From: Novakomyces olei
Taxonomy: Eukaryota; Ascomycota; Novakomycetes; Novakomycetales; Novakomycetaceae
DNA length: 64,000 nucleotides
Direction: 5' to 3'
NCBI GenBank assembly: GCA_016906335.1
Contig: JADEYG010000007.1
Coordinates: 434,001-498,000, forward strand
Positions within the stretch are counted from its first letter, which is position 1, and every line of letters starts with the position of its first letter. The notes beneath the pieces are model-generated. The model was given only the letters and a program-made list of their open reading frames with translations. It was not told the origin of the DNA and ran no database searches. Shown here one piece after another: positions 22,454 through 32,351 of this stretch. A program made the position numbers and the translations under genes.

Positions 22454-22708
22454 CTATAATTTCGGTGCTGTTAATAGAAAAACGCCATTGAAGATGGCTT
22501 TCATGGTTCTAAGGTAATTCGCGGGTTCGCATTTCAACATTGTGGCGATTTTTTCAAAGGGAGCAGAATTGGAAAGTTTAGGGTCAGTCCTGCCAACTTG
22601 AGCTACTGCGAACCTGCCTGTCTTGAAGGCGTCATCTACCGAAATATCTATCAGAAAAAGAGAGCAACTAGTAAACCATTTGTCGTCGATCAGAGTCAAT
22701 GCTCGCAT
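22454..22708 (-). CDS. Unrecognised small protein frame (may lack an upstream exon)
   Basis: 84 codons from an ATG at 22708. I do not recognise the family. The sequence looks protein-like, with a hydrophobic-aromatic first half (RALTLIDDKWFTSCSLFLID) and a motif-like second half (KTGRFAVAQVGRTDP, CEPANYLRTMKAIFNGVF). The frame stays open about 60 nt upstream of the ATG (EYFVLGMRAL), so a 5' exon overlapping the promoter of the hydrolase gene is possible. It is divergent from the hydrolase gene and could also be chance. Confidence 0.4.
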   Translation of the reverse strand: MRALTLIDDKWFTSCSLFLIDISVDDAFKTGRFAVAQVGRTDPKLSNSAPFEKIATMLKCEPANYLRTMKAIFNGVFLLTAPKL

Positions 22709-22801
22709 ACCCAGTACGAAATATTCCTTTTTATTGGATGATTCATCTTGGATTGCTTTAACGTGAGTCTAGACGGTCTTTTTAATCATCTATCGATTAC
22801 T

Positions 22802-23726
22802 ATGCTCGAATGTTTAGATTACGGTTCTCCGTCCCGGCGCAATCTAATTGTATTCTTCCCCGGGAATCCGGGCGTTCTCGACTACTATCATGAGTTTCTT
22901 TGTGCGTTGTCTGAAGGAGAGCGAGACGCTTACGTTGTCGCCATCAATCATTCACACGAGCTTTTGACACTCGAGGCACAGATACGACTTAAGCTCGAGG
23001 AACTTGTGAGACTGCAATCTAAGCGTCGCTCGTCAAGTCTCTCTGGTTTTACTATTATAATAGGACATTCAGTCGGTGCATATATGGCGAGCCGAGTACT
23101 AGAGTTACGACCGGATCTGGTGGACAATGTGATTGGGCTTTTTCCAACAGTGTCGCATATTGCCCGTTCAAAGTCGGGTCTCTTGTTGGCGGTACGGTTA
23201 TACAATTGGATTTTAATTATTTTTGGACGCCTCTAATTTGTCTGATTTTATTTCTCCCTAGTCGTTTATCAAACTCACAAAACAGCCAATTATCAAGTAC
23301 AAATTTGTACCAACAGCAGTTGCAGCTGTCGCCTCGGTTCTAAAGAAAATATTCCCCGTCTCATGGCTGACCGGCCTTGTCTCGCTCATTACCGGATTCC
23401 CCAAGCGCTATGCATATATTACAGCTACACGATTAATCCAATGGGAAATTGTACAGTCTTCTCTTTTTCTTGCCGCAAGTGAAATGCTAGACATCACACA
23501 GCTTAGGCATGAATTTTGGAAGGAAAAGGGCGACAAAGTTTTCCTTCTTTACGGCGTCGATGACCACTGGGTCCCAGAATGGGCAATGCAAGAATTGCAG
23601 TCTTCATGTAAAGCTCATACTAAAATAGCTCCGGCCTATATCAAGCACAGTTTTAGCATTCGGTCTAGCAAAGAAGTGACCGCCATATGTGAGCCCTGGA
23701 TACGGGAAATCATTCGCGACACTTGA
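22802..23726 (+). CDS. Lipid droplet-associated hydrolase (LDAH/C2orf43 family)
   Basis: Alpha/beta-hydrolase of lipid droplets. Exons 22802-23191 and 23262-23726 give 284 aa. The start is the ATG followed by LECLDYGS. Family blocks are LIVFFPGNPGVLDYYHEFL, the nucleophile elbow GHSVG (Ser90), ELRPDLVDNVIGLFPTVSHIA and the late acid/His region LLYGVDDHWVPEWAMQEL with KHSF. The hydrophobic insert after the intron (FVPTAVAAVASVLKKIFP, WLTGLVSLITGFP) fits membrane or droplet association. The intron (23192-23261, donor GTACGG) has its branch candidates 17-27 nt from the acceptor, farther than most here. It converges with SMC5. Confidence 0.86.
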
Positions 23727-23913
23727 TACAGCGGCAAGCAATAATTATAGAATCAAGGTGATCTTGCTCTAATTTTGGCTGATTTTGATAAACGAATCAC
23801 AATATATTTGTAGATTCAGCCTTGCCATCAAACGTAGTATATGCAGTACTCTTCGCGAAGAAAAACTGCAGTTATAAAATTAAATCAGCAACATTTGCAA
23901 TTATCGTTCTTCA

Positions 23914-26900
23914 TTAACCCTCTTGCCCATTTGTCGCGAGCCTGCGCCGTTTCGCCTCCAAAATTCGATCAATATTTAAAGCATTATGATCCTCAGGCAG
24001 CCAATCTCCATTGCACACACAAAGAACTCTCATTTTTGGGTGGTACATTAAATCTGGTAACAGTTTTGGTGTAATTAAAAAGTACTGCGAGTCCGACTTT
24101 GCACACGCAAGCTCGACCAGCCTTGCATGGACGAGCCGCTCGTTTCTGGGGTCCATTCCCTGGTTTATTTCATCAACGACACGAAATGGAGCACGCGCTA
24201 CCGACTGCAGTGCCATCAGGAAAAAAATGGTTGAAACGGATCTTTCACCGCCAGATTGCCTGAATCCGTCAAGCAACTGCAGGGATTCGTTTTCACGAAA
24301 TTTTACCATTATCTCCAATTTCCATTTGTCAAAATCATCGGGCTTTTGTATCCGAATCTCCCCTGCACATCCAATTGATGCAAACGTTTCGGAAAAATCG
24401 CGAGAGATGCTTTGCACTAGAGAATCAACGGCCGGTTCCCATTCCTTTTTCTGCCTTTCGATATCAGTCTCGGCTTTTGATCGCGAACTAGCGCACTGCG
24501 CCAGCATTGACAATAGCTGTTTAATTTTTTTTGCTCTGGATTCATACAGCTGAATGACATCAGGTCCGCTTATAGAAACGCTCAGTTGAGACCGTTCTGC
24601 TTCAATCTGGGCTTTCAATTCTTCAATTGTTGCTGTGTCCTCCGATACAATATCTTGCAAGGACGCTCGCGTCTCTTCGTCATGCTGAGCTAAATTTTCA
24701 CGCGCAATTGCCAGCCTATCTTGGGCTTCTTTCTTTCTTACACTTGCTGTTGCTTTACGCTCAGCTACATCAGTCCCGAGATCTTTTATTTTTTTTTGAC
24801 TATCGCTCATTTCCTGTTCGTACGCCCGCACATCAGACTCGGCCTGCAGCCTTCTGAGCAGACTCAATTCGGCTTTTTGCACTGCTTCACAATGCTCCTT
24901 GTACCGATCTTTGACGGTAAGCGCTGCTTCAGCTTCTTTACGAATTGAGACCTTTATTCTTTCTTGTATCTCTTCGAATTGAGCTCGGTCGGCTTCGGGA
25001 CTTTTACTTAAAGCTAGTAATTCTCTTCGCCGCCTTTCCAAGTCTTCTTTCTTTTTTCGCCAAGCAAATTCGAGTTCCTTTTGCCGCTTCCTCGCAGCAA
25101 TAATCATGGCCCGACTTTGCGTTAGCTCGGCAACTCTATCAGACAGTGTTTTGCTTTTTTGCTCTAGCTCTAGTAACTCTTTCCTGATACTCTGATCGTT
25201 TTGCTTAACCTGGTCCATGCTTCGGTGAATCCGTGCAATTTCCTCATTGTCTATACTCTCCTTGAACCAAACTGAACGTAGATTTAGTGTGGCATGAGAG
25301 CTCATTACTTTTTGCGATCCGTATTTCGATCTTGTTAAAGTCACTGCCGTCGTTCCGGATACGTATCTTCTTATTGCCACTGATCCCTGTTGAAGTAGGC
25401 CCTCTAATTTTTGAATACTAGCAATGGGCAATTCCTCCCTTGAAACGGGAATCTGATGCAAATTAGCCGTGTGACATAAAGTGTTCAAGACAGGGTCAGG
25501 TCCGTCTAAAAAGTCAAGCGCGTATCCATCAAAGCCTAAAGACTTTAGCTGCTCCGTGTTTAAAGGCCGTCGCTGGTCTTTTAGTGCTGGTGCTGGTGTG
25601 CCAGAAAACTCTACCACATGAAGTCGTAATCGTCGGCCCACTGCTTCAGTGCTATCGATCAAAAGACCCGTGAACTTTTCGTAATCTTCCCTATTTAAGC
25701 ACGTGAAAACACTATAATCGTCTGGCCTCAGAATCGATTCAATATAAGGCGAGTACCGCGCGTCTTTTACATTTAACAAAAAGAACGCTGGACCGTAAAC
25801 CCTATCCTTAAAAACATGCTGATTATTTTTTAGCCACTTAAAAGCATCTACAGTATCAGACTTGCGGCTTCGATTCAATATCTCTTCTCGCATTCCTTGA
25901 ACTGACCGAAGTCTTTGGATCCGTCTGTCCAAAGACTCAAGTTCCATATTATTGGATTGCATTAGGCTTCGCTTGTTTGCAAGACCATCATTAATATTGC
26001 CGATTTCAGCGTCCAGCTCTGTCATTTGATTATTTATATCGTCCTGTTAATCGTAAGTTTTGACTGCCAGATATATCCAAAAGCTTACAAAAGATTGCCT
26101 TGCGAGTCCTTGATCTTGCGTCGGGTCCGGTCCCAGATTAGATTCTCGCTCGTAGATGTCTCGTTTCAAGTTTTCGATCTTCAGCTTACGCTGCTGGCCG
26201 CGTTGCTCCAACATATCGATATCTTTTTCGTATTCTGTCCGGTCTATGCTCTTTCATTGTTAAAAATCGTAAATAATAATCTGTTAGCTTATGATACCAG
26301 TCTTGCACTCTTTACAAGCAAATCATCAAGCTCCGATTTTGAAGCATACGCCACATCAAGCAAACGTAAATTAGCCTTTTTTGATTGCTGCGCCAATTCT
26401 TGGAAACATCCTGCTTTTTCAAGCGCAGGACCAAGCAGAGACCTAGCAGCTTTCAACTTCTCCTCCGCCTCGACCCTTTCTTCCCTTGCCTTCATAAATT
26501 CGCTGCGCGCATCTCTGTACTCTACAAAGGGTATGCGAAGTTCCATCAGCTTAATCTTGTGCAAAATAGATTGTCGCGCACGAAAGCTTTCTACTTCCTT
26601 TTCAGTTTGTTCTTGCTGCTTTTCAAGATTCTCAAGCTCTGCTTCTTGTCGCTGATAAGTAAATTCTAATTCTTGTAGCTTTTGCTTCAGCTCAATTAGT
26701 CTAACATGGGTGTTTAGCATATCATCATTGCCGGCCGCTTTTTCAACCTCTCTTAAAAGGCGTTCTGGCGTAAGCGCAGCGAATTCGCTGACCTTATCCT
26801 GCGGTAGAAATTGACTCGTCATATTAGAAAACGCGCAGAGAGGAACCAAAAAATAAATAAATAAACAAATAGATACATAGATAGATAGATAGATACATAA

Positions 26901-27542
26901 ATCAATAATTAATATATATATATATATTATTAATTGTTTAAATAAAAATAAAAATAAAAATAAAAATAAAACGAATAAATAGTTCTTTGAGCTTACCATA
27001 AATTGTCAATCTGTATGCAAAGATGAGCGACCAGCTCCTTGACGTGCTTCAAAGTCGATAGTTTACCTATAAAAATGTCATGAGCATATCCCAAAAGCGA
27101 CCGACCAACCGGCCAAGCCTTACCATTAATATACCACACGCTTTTGTCGGGAAAAATGGAACGTTTGATGACATAGTTGCGAGTAGATTGGTACAGTTCA
27201 ATTTCTATTCCGGACTCATCACGTTGCAATTTAATAAATTCCTGTACTTCTTTAGCGCGGCCCAGCACGCTGGTACTGAACCCAAGACCGATAGCAATAG
27301 CGCAAACAATTGACGATTTTCCCGTGCCATTTGGCCCAATGATCATATTCAAATTAGGACCAGGGAAAAACTCGACCGCGTCATATGTGACAAAATTAGT
27401 AAGGCGTATACGGACAATCGATCCGGGTTTATGGCTACCGTGATTGTTAGCAACGCGTCAACAACTGTAAAGGCATTATAATTTACACATGCTCAGATAA
27501 TCCCCGTCCTCCGTTTTCCATTGGCTCCATTGGCACCGTCAT
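23914..27542 (-). CDS. SMC5: Structural maintenance of chromosomes protein 5
   Basis: ATPase arm of the SMC5/6 complex, which acts in homologous recombination repair and replication-fork stability. Exons 27487-27542, 26997-27434, 26298-26814, 26089-26250 and 23914-26043 give 1100 aa, the usual size. Walker A (GPNGTGKSS) is at about residues 52-60, then QFLPQDKVSEFA. Two long coiled coils flank a hinge (VYGPAFFLLNV, RRLRLHVVEFSG, GFDGYALDF). The C-terminal head has the signature SGGERSVST and Walker B FRVVDEINQGMDP. The intron at 26815-26996 uses a GAG acceptor and is filled with microsatellites (GATA, TA, AAAAT). The exon 3/4 join uses an AAAG acceptor at 26251, giving SARLSIDRTEY. Confidence 0.95.
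26860..26972. repeat. Microsatellite cluster inside SMC5 intron
   Basis: AAATA units, GATA/GATACATA units, (TA)n and five AAAATA units in succession within one 182-nt intron. Confidence 0.85.
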
Positions 27543-28388
27543 AGCAGCAGGAACAAGCTCTCTAACAAAAAGCTTTTTCTAATTGCATAACGTCCGCTTT
27601 GTGCTTTTCATCGCGCTTCCAACTTTTTGTAGAATGTCGAAATTATTCATACTCGTGAACGCGTGTAATTTGTAGCATTTATCTTGTTATCAATCTACAC
27701 TAACTGTGCTCATATACGTACAATTATTCATATATTACGCGCGATTATAGTGAATATATAATTCAATTGTGTGTTTATCAAATATATTGTGGATTATAGA
27801 ATATATCTGTTGAAATATGAATCTATTATCCCCTTATAATAAATACACTTGCCCGCTCACTCACCAATTAAGACAAATCTACCATGAGTGTCAGTTGTTT
27901 GACTTTAGCCTTTACAGAATCTCATTCAAAAATATATAGTTATATATACAGCCAAAGCGAACCCTCATACCCTTCGGGCGATTCAGCTAAAGCAATCGTG
28001 AGTTTCTAATTCATTCAATTCTACCATAAGAACAAATTTCAACCTATATTTACAATAATATCTATGGACTATCAAATATATTGTGGATTATCAAATATAT
28101 TGCCCGCTATCGCTGGGCATTATTGTACGATATTCACAATAAATTTCCAATATTCCGTAACGATTCTGTCCCACGTGGATTTCTGCAATAATAAAGTCGT
28201 CAGAATTATAGGAATATTCCTGCCCCACACATCGTTACCGTATGCGGTAGCGCTAAACGATAATCATATCAGACTGCCAAGGTCCGAGACACTCTTATCC
28301 GGGACTTGCGCGGAGGGTAGAGAGCTTCAATCTAACGCCGCTAATATTCTGATTCGTGTGCATTGCCAATTGATGCAACAAGGCAGCC
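27543..28388. other. Divergent spacer SMC5/D-lactate dehydrogenase
   Basis: About 850 nt of AT-rich sequence. An identical 22-nt block, TATCAAATATATTGTGGATT followed by AT, occurs at 27776-27797 and 28070-28091; the second copy runs into a further partial copy. No gene or RNA was recognised. Confidence 0.6.
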
Positions 28389-29387
28389 ATGAGAATCACG
28401 TTTTTCGGAGCGCAGCAATATGATGAAGAATACTTTAGTCGGGTAAAATCAGATCACGAGCTCGTATTCCTAAGTGCTGCATTGACGGAGAGCACGGCCG
28501 GTTTAGTACGGAACAGTGAGGCCGTTTGCTGTTTTGTTAATGATGCCGCATCGGCACCAGTGATCAATATATTGGCCGACAATGGCGTGAAACTGCTCTT
28601 GCTCAGATGCGCTGGCTTCAATAACGTGGATCTTCCACAAGCGGCCAAGCGCGGGATCACTGTGGCTAACGTGCCTGCTTACTCGCCAGAGGCAGTTGCG
28701 GAACATGCAGTTGCATTAATAATGACGATAAATAGGAAAACTCATAGGGCATACAATCGTGTTCGGGAGGGCAATTTCGACTTGAATGGCCTGCTCGGGT
28801 ATACAATGAAGGGCAAGACTGTAGGTGTAATTGGCACGGGCCGTATCGGTCTGGCATTTGCCAAAATCATGCTCGGATTTGGCTGCCATATCTTGGGCTA
28901 CGATGCGTTTCCTTCACAGGCTTTTAGAGATATCGGTGGCAAGTATGTGGGTCTCGATACCCTACTGAGCGAATCCCGCATTGTCTCTCTCCACTGCCCT
29001 TCAACCCCGGAAACAAAACACATTATAAACGCTAAAACATTGGAGAGAATGCAAAGGGGGGCTTTACTTGTAAACACTTCTCGTGGAAGTCTCATCGATA
29101 CAAAGGCAGTTGTACATTCTTTGAAGACTCATCATCTTGGATCACTCGCCCTAGATGTCTACGAAGAAGAATCCGGGTATTTTTACCGCGATCGCAGCCA
29201 GCATATTATCCAGGATGACGTACTCGCAAGGCTGATGACGTTTCCAAACGTGTTTATCACAGGTCATCAGGCGTTTTTTACAGAAGAGGCTCTTACCGAG
29301 ATCGCACAGACGACGCTCGGCAGCGCCAACGAATTTGCTGCCACTGGAAAGTGTACATACACAGTCACTAGTAAGGAGCGTGACTGA
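28389..29387 (+). CDS. D-lactate dehydrogenase, LdhA-type 2-hydroxyacid dehydrogenase
   Basis: NAD-dependent enzyme interconverting pyruvate and D-lactate. Intronless, 332 aa, the family length. Blocks are close to bacterial LdhA: LLLLRCAGFNNVDL, VPAYSPEAVAEHAVALIMTINRK, Rossmann motif GVIGTGRIG (about residue 147), SLHCPSTPETKH, catalytic Arg in VNTSRGSLIDT, DVYEEESGYF, and catalytic His in TGHQAFFTEEAL. No targeting peptide is evident, so it is probably cytosolic. The lack of introns in an intron-rich neighbourhood and the bacterial-like sequence raise the possibility of old transfer, but similar genes occur across fungi. Base composition is near that of its neighbours. Confidence 0.92.
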   Translation: MRITFFGAQQYDEEYFSRVKSDHELVFLSAALTESTAGLVRNSEAVCCFVNDAASAPVINILADNGVKLLLLRCAGFNNVDLPQAAKRGITVANVPAYSPEAVAEHAVALIMTINRKTHRAYNRVREGNFDLNGLLGYTMKGKTVGVIGTGRIGLAFAKIMLGFGCHILGYDAFPSQAFRDIGGKYVGLDTLLSESRIVSLHCPSTPETKHIINAKTLERMQRGALLVNTSRGSLIDTKAVVHSLKTHHLGSLALDVYEEESGYFYRDRSQHIIQDDVLARLMTFPNVFITGHQAFFTEEALTEIAQTTLGSANEFAATGKCTYTVTSKERD

Positions 29388-29461
29388 TTGTCAAGCGTCT
29401 ATAGAGAAGTCGGTGTTGATTATACGGAGAAGTCGGAGGTTTCTTATATGGCTTCTTGCGT

Positions 29462-29644
29462 TTACTGTTCGTTATACAAGATGTAGTCTCTTTTTCGCTT
29501 TGGACCAGAATTCTCTAATAGTGGATTGTTCACGAATGCCATTTCAGCAGCCAGACATTTGAACGCTGAATCTTCTATATAGTGTTCCGCATTCCTTTTC
29601 TGTAATTTTGTTTTAGTCCAAGCACTGATTTCATCATTGATCAT
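29462..29644 (-). CDS. Small frame overlapping the PPR gene stop (ATGA), unrecognised
   Basis: 60 codons. Its ATG overlaps the TGA stop of the upstream PPR gene (ATGA arrangement). Composition is protein-like (MINDEISAWTKTKLQKRN, ending PKRKRDYILYNEQ with a basic cluster). No family is recognised. It could be a separate small protein, a C-terminal exon reached by a splice I cannot place, or chance. Confidence 0.3.
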   Translation of the reverse strand: MINDEISAWTKTKLQKRNAEHYIEDSAFKCLAAEMAFVNNPLLENSGPKRKRDYILYNEQ

Positions 29645-31131
29645 TTCCTCAAGAGACCTATTTCTTGCAATACAGCATCAGCATACTTGCTATTAGCATC
29701 AGTCTCTGACAATGAATCCACGACGGCTTGAGCACGTGAAAGGCGTGAGGCGACCTCCCGGCTTACAATTTCCTTCAACTTTTTATCCTTTGATGTTAGG
29801 AAATGCCGTGCAGTAAGGATAAAAGTGTACAGGAGCGAAAATGTCCAATTCAGATCTTTGTCTTTTAATGCCTCGTCAAAAAAATACAAAGCAGTATCCC
29901 AAGCGTTTTTAGACTTTTTCCTGTCCCGACATGAATTGATAGCCCTGAAATAGGCCGTATTCGAAATAGATTCTTCTTTCAAATTAATGGACGGGTCCGA
30001 CTGCGCCCGCATTTGTTCGTACAACGTCTGCGCCATTTTGTAGTCACGAGACGTCATACACAGTCGTAACAGATTATTCATAATGTCGCGAGTATATTTA
30101 GTACAATCTCCCTTTGCTTTGACGGCATCGAGAAGAAGTAAAGGGTACCGAGTTTCTGATTGTTCAGCGCACATTCGAATGACCGTAGACAGAACAGCGC
30201 TATCGACTTGTGGACTGTTTTGTGGCCGAATTTTCGGTATTTCACTGCTGAGATACATTTTGTTTTGCTTTGTAATATCCAAATTAAAAGCGCCGTCAAT
30301 AAAAGTAGCTATTTTATTCACCCCATTTTTGTGCAGTCCCAAATTAGCAACACAGTCGGTAAGTAAAATCGAATCAGGCGTGATTGATCCCGAGTTCCAT
30401 TGCCGAACCATTCTCTCCAGCACAGTCAACGAGTCAGCAGCAAAATGTCGGCTCCGCCCGCGTGCCAGAGCGCGAAGCATGATCGAAAAAGTCATGATTC
30501 CAATAGGCACTTCGTCCTTCATTGCAGTATACAGCTTTATCAACGCATCCGTTTCATTCCATTCTGCAAAGACTTGAAGGGCAAGGTTCAAATGCACATC
30601 TGATCGAGTAAAGCCTGCAGGCGGATTGTCAAACAATGATGTCAGCACTTCATTATACCGAGGCGGTAATTTATCATGATGTCGATTAGACTGTTTTCGA
30701 CGCATCGCATTAAGCAAAAGCGAAAAAGAATAGTCATTAGGGTTAGCACCGCGACGTTTCATCTGTGATGCATTTAGTAAACTATCGCATATTGTACTCA
30801 CCTCATTGAACCACTTGAAAGCTTGGGCAAATCGGCCGTCAGCTGCATAGTACTCCAAAATTACATTACACGCAGGCACACAATCACCGTAGCGAACTGC
30901 GTCGGCCGCGAGTCGTTTTGCGTCTTCAAGTTTATCTTGTTCGATTAATGTTCTTGTCCTATTTGCGACTGCCAGACGGTCAAAGCGTCGTGACGAACTT
31001 GGCGCGGCAGAGACACCAGTATAGTCGACTCGTAGTGGCCGATTTATTCGTGCTTGTGACGCATATCTTAAGGACCGAACGTTTGGACCAATCCATCGGC
31101 AAAGGCAGCATCTCTGATAAATTGGCTGCAT
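29641..31131 (-). CDS. Pentatricopeptide-repeat protein, probably mitochondrial
   Basis: Likely organellar RNA-binding protein. Exons 30802-31131 and 29641-30762 give 483 aa. The N-terminus is basic and Ser/Arg-rich (RCCLCRWIGPNVRSLRYASQARINRPLR), suggesting mitochondrial targeting. Helical-repeat motifs include ACNVILEYYAADGRFAQAFKWFNEMKRRGANPNDYSFSLLLNAM split by the intron, TFSIMLRALARG and YKMAQTLYEQMRA. The 39-nt intron (30763-30801, GTGAGT...TACTAA...CAG) is in frame and stop-free. Removing it joins FNE to MKRRG, the standard PPR consensus, so I call it an intron. The start is the ATG at 31131. The specific RNA target cannot be told. Confidence 0.78.
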   Translation of the reverse strand: MQPIYQRCCLCRWIGPNVRSLRYASQARINRPLRVDYTGVSAAPSSSRRFDRLAVANRTRTLIEQDKLEDAKRLAADAVRYGDCVPACNVILEYYAADGRFAQAFKWFNEVSTICDSLLNASQMKRRGANPNDYSFSLLLNAMRRKQSNRHHDKLPPRYNEVLTSLFDNPPAGFTRSDVHLNLALQVFAEWNETDALIKLYTAMKDEVPIGIMTFSIMLRALARGRSRHFAADSLTVLERMVRQWNSGSITPDSILLTDCVANLGLHKNGVNKIATFIDGAFNLDITKQNKMYLSSEIPKIRPQNSPQVDSAVLSTVIRMCAEQSETRYPLLLLDAVKAKGDCTKYTRDIMNNLLRLCMTSRDYKMAQTLYEQMRAQSDPSINLKEESISNTAYFRAINSCRDRKKSKNAWDTALYFFDEALKDKDLNWTFSLLYTFILTARHFLTSKDKKLKEIVSREVASRLSRAQAVVDSLSETDANSKYADAVLQEIGLLRK

Positions 31132-31211
31132 TGAGAATGCCAAAACTGACAAAAAAAATTACGTCTGTACCTCTTTTACTACACTCGATAGTACCACAAA
31201 AAAGCGAAAGG

Positions 31212-31257
31212 TTTAGGGTTAATTAGGTTAAGTTTATAATTTTAAGGGTTAGGGTTA
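31212..31257. repeat. AGGGTTA telomere-like motifs in the PPR/DeSI bidirectional promoter
   Basis: TTTAGGGTTA at 31212-31221 and AAGGGTTAGGGTTA at 31244-31257, midway in a 270-nt divergent spacer. Confidence 0.75.
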
Positions 31258-31401
31258 TATGATTTTCGTAATATAAACCGAGCGGCCATAATATAAATCT
31301 GATGGAAACGCGCGTCCCCATTACGTGTCTTACTATTCGCCCTATCTAAACGTATAAATATGTAGATTAAATTGAATTATTACGTAGACACCTGCGACAA
31401 A

Positions 31402-32065
31402 ATGACAGCTGCAGAGGGTAAGAGCGATGGAGAGCCAGTGTACTTGTACGTGTATGATCTGTGGCAGTCAGATGTACCGCTGAACAGTTTGGGTATGCAG
31501 TGTATGCTTTGAGGCTTATTGGCTAACGGACTGCCAGTGCCGGGCATCGATGGTATCTACCACACAGCCATTGTCGCCTTTGGCATTGAGGTATTTTACG
31601 GCAGTGGTATTCAAATCTCGACGCCAGGACAAACGTAAGAATCAGCTTGTGTTCAAATAAATACTCACAATTTTACAGGCACCACGGCGATCCGCGACGT
31701 AAGGTCCTTCTCGGCCATACTGAGGTTCCTTTTGACGTTAGTATCATTACGCTTTACAGGATCGGCAATCTAACAAACAGATTTATCGCGAATTTTTGAG
31801 AGAACTTGCTCCTGAATATTCGCCTGAACGGTATCATTTGTTTCGCCACAACTGTAACAATTTTACAAATGACGTAAGCGAACTGCTTGTCGGCCGACCG
31901 ATTCCTGCTGAAATTCGCGACTTGCCTTTACGGTTTCTGCAGACACCTTTGGGTCAGACATTTGGTCCCATGATTGAATCAATGTTCACACCAACTGCAA
32001 CAAAATCTATTTCGGCTTATAGGGGACTTGACGAAATAGAGGATGATAAACCCGATTTCTCATAG
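31402..32065 (+). CDS. DeSI-type (PPPDE) desumoylating/deubiquitinating isopeptidase
   Basis: Cysteine isopeptidase of the DeSI-1 type. Exons 31402-31492, 31538-31634, 31679-31736 and 31781-32065 give 176 aa. PPPDE blocks are VYLYVYDL, PGIDGIYHTAIVAFGIEVFYGSGI and YHLFRHNCNNFTNDVSELLVG. The catalytic pair is His39 and Cys107, almost the same numbering as human DeSI-1. The third intron's true acceptor follows CTAACAAACAG; a closer AG at 31759 would make a 22-nt intron. The C-terminal tail is acidic and variable, as in relatives. Divergent from the PPR gene. Confidence 0.9.
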
Positions 32066-32351
32066 ATTGGGCTGCCGACACGTTTTATATTTTGGTTTCT
32101 CTACGATTTACTATATAAGTCTCCTTTTTTTTTTTTTACAATGATTTGCGTCTGAGAATTCGTGGTATTCGATTTCTCTAGATTATCGGCAGGGTTGGGA
32201 TTGTTTGTTTGTAATAGTTGGCCGTTTCAAAATTTTAAATTCTTAGTATAGAATTATTAAACATATACTTTATAATTTTTTTGCCTGAGACTCTTAAATC
32301 AATGAATGGAGGAAACTATGCTGGTAACAATCTTGTTTGCATTGCTCAACA

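Noticed and set aside
29335-29562. Plus-strand frame running off the 3' end of the D-lactate dehydrogenase
   Set aside because: Out of frame with the enzyme, low-information sequence and antisense to the small frame after the PPR gene.
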